Positions 59,901 to 64,000 of a DNA stretch of 64,000 nucleotides are shown piece by piece. The notes under the pieces are model-generated. The model searched no databases and was not told where the DNA came from. It was given only the letters and a program-made list of their open reading frames with translations. The stretch covers positions 26,931,621 through 26,995,620 of the forward strand of contig OZ024870.1 of NCBI GenBank assembly GCA_964017185.1. Reading direction: 5' to 3'. Source of the stretch: Rugalucina vietnamica. Taxonomy: Eukaryota; Mollusca; Bivalvia; Lucinida; Lucinidae. Both the position numbers and the translations under genes were made by a program. Numbering within the stretch: the stretch's first letter is position 1; every line of letters starts with the position of its first letter.

Positions 59901-62900
59901 TGTTGTTAACTATGTTGTTGTTTTTTCATACTAAAACTTAAGTTTCTATTCATCTCTGTTTACATGTAACAATATCTTACAATATTATCATTTTACTGTA
60001 CATAATACAATTTGTGTTTGTAGTGAGGAACTATAAAACTATCTATATATAAATGCTCACCAATTCACAAAGAAAGCCATGAGACAATAATTTCGAGACT
60101 AAATGAATCTACCCTGACATACATGTACATGTACGAGGGGCGATCAGAAAGTTCATGCACATTGGGTTTAACGTTTTAATTGTAATAGATATAAAAATTA
60201 TTCTCTCATGTTGTTTTAAAGTTATGGCTGTAGAACACGAACTTTAAGAACACATTCAGGTAATAACTTTTGTTATGTTTCCATTATACATGTATGTATT
60301 GTTTCAGCGGTTTGTTGGTGGCATATTTAACACTGAAAGAGATTAAAAAGAGGGGTGGTGTTAAAAAGATGAACTGGGGAATGTTCTATTTTCACAGATT
60401 CTGGAGGTAATGTAGTGTTAAATATTTGAAAAAGATCATGATACAAAACGCTTTATCCAAATACCAAACTATGATTAGAAATTTACCTTGTAAACATTGC
60501 TAACAAACCAAAAATTATTTCAGCTACATTGAGTTCTTCCTTGCTTACAAACAGTGTACTTAAAATTTTAGTTAGTTAGTGCAGAAATAAACAATCATTT
60601 TCAAATTAAGATGATGCACTGGATAATAAAAATGACAGCATTCACTACAAACTTCAAATGACTCGAAAATAACAAATATGCACATACACTGAAAAAAAGT
60701 TATAAGAGGCCACCTTATATTTTTTCTTCTAGTTCAGAAAGTAAAATACGATCAATTAAAATTCATGATCATATGAATAAACCAATGTCTAACAGTGGCT
60801 CTGTGAGTTTCTGCATTCCAAAATGCGTGATACTTCTCACACAGACGAAGCATGTGTAAAGGTACCCTATTTCAAAAAGTCACACTTTATTAACATCAAA
60901 TTAAATGTCATATTATGACGTTGTGTTTTTACATTTTAATTTATTTGAAAGTGCTACTAACTGCCATGATGCAAGATAAAATTAAGTCAAAAGTGTTGCT
61001 GCAATAAGAATCTTCGTTTCTGTTTTGTACATGCAATAAGACAACAACCTGAATAACAGGAATTCAGCTTTTGTATGCAATTTGCATACCAACTTTGTTC
61101 TTCTCTAGTTGCGTTATTATCAGCAGCACGGCATTGAAATTTTCAGCGATAATTTAGGTCAAATACTAGACTCTGATAAATTTGAAAATTAAAAAAATCG
61201 TCCACAAATTTTGTTATTTTGTTCGTTAAATATTGGCAATGAAATCGGAAGTGTGCGGCAGCCTTGACCTGTTGGTCCTCGAAAATGGTCTAAAACAGTT
61301 CAGTCGAGTTATATCTCTCATTTCCAGGCCTCATCAATTGCATTTAACAGGGGTCAACATGTTTAAGAGGCACATTTATGAATTTTCCAAAAAATCTCAA
61401 AATTGGCGATTTTTAAAAATGCATAAAAATTCTACCAGTAGAGAAAATTCGAATGTTTGATGTTTTTCCGAGCCGTAACGACCCCTTTGATGACACCCGT
61501 TCCTAATTTCAATAAATGGTGTGCTGTATCCAATTTTTTATTTAAAAACATTGATTTTTGCATTTTTACTCCAAAAACGCCTTTAGTAAAAGAAAATTAT
61601 TTCTTAACACTTTGGAACTTTACTTACTTGAAAGACACGTCTTTTGGCAAAAAATCGTGCAAATTTGAACATGGCTTAGAAACAAAAAATGAGTTTGAAA
61701 AGTGGCCTCTTATAACTTTTTTTCAGTGTATATATTGTCTGCAAATGTTTGGTTGTCACTTGTTATTGTTATTTAAAAAGCACCAACTTTTGTCCACTCA
61801 TTGCTACCATAACGAAAACACACCCAAATTGATATTTTTAGCTCACCTGAGCCGAAGGCTCACAGGTGAGCTTATAGTATACCCATGCTCCGTCGTCCGT
61901 CCGTCCGTCGTTCACAATTTCAAAGATCTTCTCCTCTGAAACCGCGTGGCCAATCAAAGCCAAACTTCACGTGGAGCATCCTTAGGAAGGGGGAATGAAA
62001 GTTTATATAAATGGTCCAGGTCACATGACCAAGATGGCCGCCATGGCTATAAATAGCAAAAACCTTTAAAAATCTTCTTCTCCAGAACCAGTGGGCCGAT
62101 TTCCACGAAACTTGGTATGTAGCATCTGGGACGCGGGCCCATCATAGTTTATATAAATCATGACCCTAGGATGACCTTGACCTATTTTACGGCAAGGTCA
62201 ACTTAGATCGCCAATGCATTTGAATGGGAAAAAAATGGTAAAATGCTATTTAATGGGTAAAACTTACTGAGAATAGGCAAATGGACAGAAGATTAATGTT
62301 AATGGAAAATTTTAGCCCCTGGGGGGTTGTCTGCCTCTGCCCCGGGGCTATATACATGTATATTTCCATAATAATGAAACATCTTCTCCCCTGAAACCGC
62401 ATGGCCAATCAAAGCCAAGCTTCATCATGGAGCATCCTTGGGAAGAGGGAAAGAAAGTTTATATAAATGGTCAAGGTCACATGACCAAGATGGCCGCCAT
62501 GGCTATAAATAGAAAAAACCTTTAAAAATCTTCTTCTCCAGAACCAGAAGGCCAATGATTTTTAAACTTGGTGTGAAGCATCAGGCAATGGAGCTCTACA
62601 AAGTTTATGTAAATCATGACATTGGAAGACCTTGACCTTTTTTTACGACAAGGTCAACTTAGGTCACCCATGCATTTGAATGGGAAAAATAGGAAAGTTT
62701 CATTTAATGGCAGAAAACTTGCTAGGAATGAGCAAATGGACAGAAAATTTGTTTATGGAAAAAAAAAATGACCCCAGGAGGTTGTCTGCCCCTGCCCTGG
62801 GGCTATATACATGTATAAGACCATAATATTCAAACATCTACTTCTCTGAAACCGCTATACCAATAAAAGCCAAACTTTAAGTGGAGCATTGTTAGGATGA

Positions 62901-63523
62901 GGGAATGAAAATTTATATAAAAGGTCAAGGTCACATGACCAAGATGGCTGCCATGGCTATAAATAGCAAAAACCTTTAAAAATCTTTTTCTCCAGAACCA
63001 GAAGGCCTATGATTTTGAAACTTGGAATGAAGCATCAGGCAATAGAGCTTTATAAAGTTTATATAAATCATGACCCTGGGATGACCTTGACCCATTTTAT
63101 GGCAAGGTCAACTTAAGTCACATATCCCAGATCTCAGGTGAGCATTTATAGGACCATTGGTCCTCTGGTTAATATTTTTGATCAAAACATTTTGCGTACA
63201 TGTTAGAAACACATTGCCGATGTACCCACAAATTATTTTGGAGCAAAAATAAGAAACACTGTATACCCCTGTAAACCCCAGTTTTACTTTATCAAAAGAG
63301 GGGTATGCGTGGGGTATATCATTCCTGATGCCATTTCTATGTAACCATTATTTCCAGACTGACCCCACCGTATATGTTGTTTCTCATGTTCTATGTTTGT
63401 CTTGCTAAATACTGGGGTGACGGGCCCAACTGGCCACAGCAGGGATTTGAAGTGGACGATTGCAAAGATACATGGTGGAAAAATCTATTATATGTTAACA
63501 ATATTGTAGATCAAGATAAACAG
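39764..63523 (+). CDS. NRF-6-like acyltransferase-3 membrane protein (10 exons visible, gene continues)
   Basis: Exons: 39764-40121, 41556-41713, 42006-42096, 48307-48406, 48655-48730 (completed by 53124-53153), 57178-57343, 57892-58059, 59617-59713, 60308-60406, 63358-63523. About 503 aa visible. The start gives a signal-anchor-like N terminus (YIAVFKFCFLCMSILNVSGQ). The secreted NRF domain follows, with Cys at VCLKD, YDECRS, KYCKA, GLCVPNSCDQ and VVMCQKE. TM1 is AIVVIVICSLFGLVM. The acyltransferase-3 part opens with INGIRFLSMTWVMLGH (conserved His), then SVDTFFTLSGLLVAYL and RFWRLTPPYMLFLMFY. Nematode NRF-6 relatives are linked to lipid or drug uptake; substrate here is unknown. Every junction is GT-AG and in phase. 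The break is in exon 5, where a 4.3-kb mobile element sits after HWLN. Read-through hits a stop within ten codons, and skipping exon 5 shifts the frame, so this allele is probably null. Confidence 0.92.
40122..41305. other. Intron 1 of the NRF-6-like gene, no further gene
   Basis: Holds only domainless frames such as 40481-40744 and 41012-41341. Apart from the MITE at its 3' end no repeat was recognised. Confidence 0.5.
41306..41541 (+). mobile_element. Snap-back MITE, family A, abutting exon 2
   Basis: GCCGCATGGGAAAACCAACA start, hairpin GATCAGCTTCGCAGTAATTA...GAAGCTGAT at the centre, GGTTTTCTCACGCACAGGCT end. The end lies about 14 bp before the exon 2 boundary, so part of the branch-point/pyrimidine region is MITE-derived. 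Confidence 0.85.
41556..41713 (+). CDS. NRF-6-like gene exon 2
   Basis: Acceptor TTTACAG, donor CAA|GTATGT. Encodes MVDAMGKPPSGILEAHFMWL and GNYDECRS, core NRF-domain text. A family A MITE ends about 14 bp before this exon. Confidence 0.92.
42006..42096 (+). CDS. NRF-6-like gene exon 3
   Basis: Acceptor TTTACAG, donor CAC|GTAGGT. Encodes TFDQQSIQLVIGLCVPNSCD, the signature GxCVPxSC of the NRF domain. Phase 0 in, phase 1 out. Confidence 0.92.
42335..42578 (+). repeat. Dispersed repeat D, copy 2, left part
   Basis: Matches 11410-11650. It is interrupted at 42578 by the long-TIR transposon; the rest of the repeat resumes at 48091 (CATAGCTGTTGACTGGAACG) and runs to about 48150. Confidence 0.7.
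42579..43639 (+). repeat. Left long TIR
   Basis: Inverse of 47031-48085. It includes a 68-codon frame (42671-42877 minus) mirrored at 47787-47993. That frame is a by-product of the inverted repeat, not evidence of a gene. Confidence 0.85.
43640..44345. other. Interior of the long-TIR transposon, no gene recognised
   Basis: AT-rich, no long frame and no domain seen. It ends where the Penelope-like copy begins at its shared terminus. Confidence 0.5.
44346..45950 (-). mobile_element. Penelope-like retroelement copy 3
   Basis: Minus-strand copy with the shared 3' terminus (TTAAAAAGGTACAAGTAGGC) and about 620-bp tail, then the RT coding region up to about 45950 where it is truncated. Near 45925 an extra T breaks the frame upstream (CNDRKAF then FTSSDQSRYTLWSCQN). 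It lies inside the long-TIR transposon, so it is younger than that insertion or was carried by it. Confidence 0.8.
44966..45874 (-). CDS. Penelope-like reverse transcriptase ORF, partial (302 codons)
   Basis: Longest intact RT frame of the family here. It runs from CDALSYLLDNIYIRFGTELY through YRQIVGIPMGTNCAPLVADL, the catalytic box SRYLDDLLNID, the thumb-like region AKLLQQGYRYHKLRKTFSKF and the C terminus NCTPVGRASDSMMAPT. The N-terminal RT blocks (TLYTTLP, as in copy 1) are lost by truncation, so the ORF is not a complete enzyme. No GIY-YIG nuclease follows. The Met at 45874 is internal to the domain, not a true start. Confidence 0.75.
   Translation of the reverse strand: MCDALSYLLDNIYIRFGTELYRQIVGIPMGTNCAPLVADLFLYCYERDFMDSLNHDNQADIIEAFNSISRYLDDLLNIDNPYFEGMVNQIYPSELQLNKANISDTEAPFLDLHLSVANGFVSSKIYDKRDDFDFDIVNFPFLDGDVPRRASYGVYISQLIRFARVCNHVTDFNARNKCLTAKLLQQGYRYHKLRKTFSKFYRRHYELISKYNVGLKTLLSEGLSEAEFYGDLVYKFKKLIGSNDFSFQFRKIITRYRRIGYNLNVMRQSACLVFNPITVDNYAAFFNCTPVGRASDSMMAPT
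46388..46711 (-). CDS. Exon-like Lys/Arg-rich ORF inside the long-TIR transposon
   Basis: On the minus strand an acceptor (TTTTATACGTTTCCAG) and a donor (CAG|GTTCTT) bound exactly 108 codons in phase 0. They run from VGQFKGKRTKRRYLTNKKPY to VDKTTVMSSKSKRYHYQ. It is strongly basic, with repeated SP/TP dipeptides (QSPFKSP, YTPIGSSPQK, IYTPKGKFG). It looks like part of a nuclear, disordered protein: either the tail of the transposon's own protein or a captured host exon. I do not recognise the family. Confidence 0.5.
47031..48085 (-). repeat. Right long TIR
   Basis: Inverse of 42579-43639. The GGTGGTC-type motifs cluster near the outer 80 bp and again near 47230-47290 and 47610-47640. Confidence 0.85.
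48307..48406 (+). CDS. NRF-6-like gene exon 4
   Basis: Acceptor CTACAG, donor CAT|GTAAGT. Encodes LSLLPVNTSVLPQPVVMCQK and ALDTKAIVV, the end of the NRF domain and start of TM1. It is separated from exon 3 by a 6.2-kb intron. Confidence 0.85.
48655..48730 (+). pseudogene. NRF-6-like gene exon 5, 5' part, broken by insertion
   Basis: Acceptor GTTTTAG. Codes VICSLFGLVMLAATTYDVLI then VHWLN, and stops matching at 48730 where a YR element begins. The continuation into the element reads NYFPGLLIR then TAA. A 58-bp piece of this exon (48673-48730) occurs again at 53066-53123. Confidence 0.85.
48731..48964 (-). repeat. Split direct repeat, copy A (B2 in element orientation)
   Basis: 234 bp, starts TATTTTCCTGGTTTGCTTAT, ends CCATACAAACGC. 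Identical by eye to 49359-49592. A 126-bp unique spacer with a G-rich GGGCGGGTGGGTGGG stretch follows before copy B. Confidence 0.9.
49091..49358 (-). repeat. Split direct repeat, copy B (A2 in element orientation)
   Basis: 268 bp, starts CAGAAAATTGCGTCTTGTTT and ends TAAATGCCCAAT, identical by eye to 52785-53052. It abuts A' directly, the fused junction expected of this element class. Confidence 0.9.
49359..49592 (-). repeat. Split direct repeat, copy A' (B1 in element orientation)
   Basis: Second copy of the 234-bp unit, joined directly to copy B. Confidence 0.9.
49593..50873. other. Element interior, 3' side of the SGNH ORF, no gene recognised
   Basis: 1.28 kb of AT-rich sequence. Scanned for RT, RNase H and zinc-knuckle motifs without success. 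The 84-codon frame at 50047-50301 minus is not recognised. Confidence 0.5.
50874..51431 (-). CDS. SGNH/GDSL-like hydrolase of the YR element
   Basis: 185-codon frame. From residue 13 it follows the SGNH fold: block I VTIVSDSIAKYV (Ser22 as nucleophile in SDS rather than GDS), block II with Gly40 in SFSGDTISKI, block III LFHVGTNDVDN (Gly68, Asn70), and block V with Asp161 and His165 in RDGGLHLNTQG. A splice acceptor (TCCTTTTTGCAG) lies just before residue 12, so the first codons are probably intronic and the real protein may join an upstream exon. SGNH domains recur in some YR and LINE retroelements, with unknown role. Confidence 0.8.
   Translation of the reverse strand: MKNVYFCLLFAEFKKVTIVSDSIAKYVADIEGVLVQSFSGDTISKITYKVDKNIAKLNNFDYVLFHVGTNDVDNESSFDHIISDFGNLIGVVRKKYPKINIIISSILPRPKDYDATDPFTRRINSYLLNNMSKPYNFKFIKSYRPFVFGGKVRRELFAKRDGGLHLNTQGTSRLRYYFLRTIASM
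51432..52120. other. Spacer between the element ORFs
   Basis: AT-rich. Contains a diverged duplication: TTTTCATGTGCAGGAAAATC...AGGTAATGGCTATCTGAAAA near 51850-51915 and a relative near 52013-52080. It probably includes the intron whose acceptor is at 51398. Confidence 0.5.
52121..52783 (-). CDS. Tyrosine recombinase (catalytic domain)
   Basis: 220 codons. The catalytic set of tyrosine recombinases is visible: Arg50 in FARKSNLVPDS, Lys87 in NWSKTIQFGQK, His164 and Arg167 in THSFRRGGTSYAF, His187/Trp190 in KMHGDWKSD, and Tyr195 or Tyr198 as nucleophile in CYQQYLSF. The sequence style is that of animal Ngaro/DIRS-type recombinases. The N-terminal core-binding domain is mostly missing, and the Met lies only 2 bp from terminal repeat B'. 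So the ORF is either truncated by an internal deletion or starts upstream in a spliced exon. The enzyme would excise and integrate the circular DNA form. Confidence 0.88.
   Translation of the reverse strand: MERVKQHLTKQAKAITPEILISMHKHFNFSDPADTVFWCLFLFAFFLFARKSNLVPDSVHSQFKRFLLRGDIESLGNVLIVHINWSKTIQFGQKILKLPIVEIPGSVLCPIKAFNKMCEMVPARPSDPLFSLPNKKCVTYYQYQKRLRYFIQKIGLNPEEFSTHSFRRGGTSYAFRSKVPVELIKMHGDWKSDCYQQYLSFSLEDKLVVVSKMKKSILSI
52785..53052 (-). repeat. Split direct repeat, copy B' (A1 in element orientation)
   Basis: 268 bp, identical by eye to 49091-49358. On the minus strand this is the 5' end of the element and probably carries its promoter. Confidence 0.9.
53066..53123 (+). repeat. 58-bp duplicate of host exon 5 next to the insertion
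   Basis: Exact copy of 48673-48730. Between the element end and this copy lies GATAGACCAATGA, whose first nine bases repeat the true exon continuation (GATAGACCA). So the host had, or gained, a 71-bp tandem duplication and the element sits at the end of the first copy. Confidence 0.9.
53066..53153 (+). pseudogene. NRF-6-like gene exon 5, duplicated 3' part
   Basis: Repeats 58 bp of exon 5 exactly and continues DRPQKLTRYQ to the donor CAG|GTATAT, which is in phase with exon 6. It lacks the acceptor and first residues, which remain on the far side of the inserted element. Confidence 0.85.
53250..53365 (+). repeat. Two-copy 58-bp tandem repeat
   Basis: ATGAAATGACCTTGACCTTG...CATAAGTTGTCT occurs twice in direct succession at the start of the array. 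Confidence 0.9.
56772..56812 (+). repeat. (GGAC)n near the array right end
   Basis: Runs of GGACGGAC with one phase slip, also seen in inverse (GTCCGTCC) at about 61890 in the second array. Confidence 0.85.
56898..56939. repeat. (TG)21 microsatellite
   Basis: Uninterrupted TG dinucleotides in intron 5. Confidence 0.95.
57178..57343 (+). CDS. NRF-6-like gene exon 6
   Basis: Acceptor with a T16 tract then CAG; donor CCTG|GTAAAT. Encodes the hydrophilic cytoplasmic linker VFKNEDERISVDADTKHYGS and so on to KEKYQPG. Phase 0 in, phase 1 out. Confidence 0.85.
57638..57875 (+). mobile_element. Snap-back MITE, family A, abutting exon 7
   Basis: TGAGCCGCATCGTGAGAAAA at the left, TTTTCTCGCGTCGCGGCTCA at the right, perfect central hairpin GATCAGCTTCGCGG/CCGCGAAGCTGATC. 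The right end is 17 bp before exon 7 of the NRF-6-like gene. Confidence 0.9.
57892..58059 (+). CDS. NRF-6-like gene exon 7
   Basis: Acceptor AATTTCAG, donor GCCG|GTAATG. Encodes LLSFSVYTNVTKLLNTNQPA and INGIRFLSMTWVMLGHSYGF, the first acyltransferase-3 block with the conserved His. A family A MITE ends 17 bp upstream of the exon. Confidence 0.93.
58143..59385. mobile_element. ACGCGTA-rich TIR element with Tc1-like HTH remnant
   Basis: CTCCCGCTCGCGTAATTGTA at the left and the inverse of TACAAAAACGCAAGCGGGAG at the right. The outer 200-300 bp on both sides are filled with TTACGCG, ACGCGTA and TATACGCGTATA palindromes. The centre holds a helix-turn-helix remnant. It lies in intron 7 of the NRF-6-like gene. 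Confidence 0.75.
58617..58983 (+). pseudogene. Tc1/mariner-like transposase N terminus (two HTH motifs), degraded
   Basis: First frame from 58617: IKVRIIILDLKRLGTTYGQI then VYGFSVTRYVVYKLIRRTYS, a Tc1-type first helix-turn-helix, ending at a stop near 58784. Second frame from 58804: EGHRKK-type linker, NLWMSQNSDLAARDIFKHFQ and NISYSLSAIKKHESDL, resembling the second HTH (xELTARDL...SxSTIxR). The DDE catalytic domain is absent. Confidence 0.6.
59617..59713 (+). CDS. NRF-6-like gene exon 8
   Basis: Acceptor AATACAG, donor AAG|GTATGC. Encodes ENPATFMPEMLKRFSFQAIA and NATVSVDTFFTL, a typical second block (xSVDTFFxLSG). Phase 1 in, phase 2 out. Confidence 0.92.
60308..60406 (+). CDS. NRF-6-like gene exon 9
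   Basis: Acceptor GTTTCAG, donor GAG|GTAATG. Encodes SGLLVAYLTLKEIKKRGGVK then KMNWGMFYFHRFWR. Phase 2 in, phase 2 out. Confidence 0.92.
60687..61728. mobile_element. TIR element (1.04 kb) with TA duplication
   Basis: Perfect 27-bp terminal inverted repeats beginning CACTGAAAAAAAGTTATAAG, flanked by TA (60685-60686 and 61729-61730). No transposase ORF. TA fits Tc1/mariner-type insertion. In intron 9 of the NRF-6-like gene. Confidence 0.85.
61839..63165 (-). repeat. Second TCAAGGTCA array, three units, inverse orientation
   Basis: TCACATGACC followed by AAGATGG(C/T)(C/T)GCCATGG recurs at 62021, 62476 and 62931, a period of 455 bp. Begins AGCTCACCTGAGCCGAAGGC and ends AGGACCATTGGTCCTCTGG, the same ends as the array at 53190-56856 but reversed. 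Units differ more from each other than in the larger array. In intron 9. Confidence 0.85.
63358..63523 (+). CDS. NRF-6-like gene exon 10
   Basis: Acceptor TTTCCAG, donor CAG|GTACCA. Encodes RLTPPYMLFLMFYVCLAKYW and DDCKDTWWKNLLYVNNIVD, the third conserved block. Phase 2 in, phase 0 out. The gene runs past the right edge. Confidence 0.92.
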
Positions 63524-64000
63524 GTACCAATTTAACACCTGACAAAAAACTTTTGGGAGAATAATTTCATCTGAATATTCAGATAAAAAAACATAGGCCT
63601 ATTCTCTCCCCCAACCCCCAAACTACAGAGACATAGTATTCCTCATTTCAAAAGCTACCTACATGCGGAAGATGTTCAATATCTATTTTTTGCTACTAGG
63701 CTAGTAACATTTTTGGCTTTGCAACATGGTTTGTGTCAATACCTCCCTGATCAGGGACATTCCATGAAATGCTATAAAATGACAAAAATTTACCTTTTTT
63801 CAAAATTCCAAATCTCCCTTAAATGAACTATGAATTTTCTTATAGATTCTATCTCACTGACGTCTCTTTCAATCACTTGTAAGCAAACCTGATCTGAAAA
63901 GTAAAAGCCCGACTGATTTTATCACACTATTTTAAAGAAATTACAAAAGCAAACAGAAGATCTGCTACTCAGCTCCTTAGTTTGACCAAGCTCTTCTACC
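63524..64000. other. Start of intron 10, no feature recognised
   Basis: Follows the donor CAG|GTACCA. No exon or repeat could be identified before the window ends. Confidence 0.5.

Noticed and set aside
60134..60165. ACGAGGGGCGATCAGAAAGTTC, a mariner-like end
   Set aside because: Only one end is visible and no inverted partner or transposase lies nearby, so no element was called.

Overview
The window looks like a stretch of a metazoan nuclear genome, most likely a bivalve or related lophotrochozoan. It is AT-rich, has intron-split genes with GT-AG junctions, and is packed with nested transposons. The taxon is an inference from gene style and repeat families (the bivalve-type satellite bounded by AGCTCACCTGAGCC, the Penelope-like RT family, Nrf-6-like genes). 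No bacterial operon, CRISPR array or rRNA was seen.

Two host genes lie on the + strand. Gene 1 (21843-36378, eight exons, about 514 aa) is a major facilitator superfamily transporter of spinster-like type with a complete reading frame, except that one exon donor (34039) lacks a canonical GT at the position the family alignment needs. Gene 2 (39764 to beyond the right edge, ten exons visible, about 503 aa so far) is a nose-resistant-to-fluoxetine (NRF-6-like) membrane acyltransferase. It has a secreted Cys-containing NRF domain followed by an acyltransferase-3 domain. Its exon 5 is interrupted by a young 4.3-kb mobile element, so this allele should not make a full-length protein by ordinary splicing.

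Layout. 1-3.6 kb: MITE copies and a broken LINE. 3.9-10.4 kb: a fold-back element invaded by a second fold-back element whose arms are arrays of TGACGTCA (itself invaded by two retroposons at the same target motif), plus a Harbinger-like MITE. 11.4-13.2 kb: diverged satellite units. 13.8-15.6 kb: clusters of two short inverted motifs. 15.95-18.44 kb: a 2.5-kb palindrome built of about 180-bp units. 19.85-21.3 kb: another fold-back. 21.8-36.4 kb: the transporter gene with Penelope-like and Harbinger-like insertions in its introns. 36.5-39.0 kb: a TIR element and simple repeats. 39.8-64 kb: the NRF-6-like gene. Its introns hold a 5.5-kb transposon with 1.06-kb terminal inverted repeats and a 5-bp target duplication, a 7-unit 463-bp satellite rich in TCAAGGTCA, a Tc1-like remnant and further TIR elements.

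The most unusual item is the element at 48731-53052. It encodes a tyrosine recombinase with all visible catalytic residues and an SGNH-hydrolase-like protein, and has perfect split direct repeats (order A1-ORFs-B1-A2-B2) like Ngaro/PAT-type YR retrotransposons. It carries no recognisable reverse transcriptase, RNase H or gag. Its repeat copies look identical by eye and its junctions show the CAAT core expected of recombinase-mediated integration, so it appears to have moved recently.
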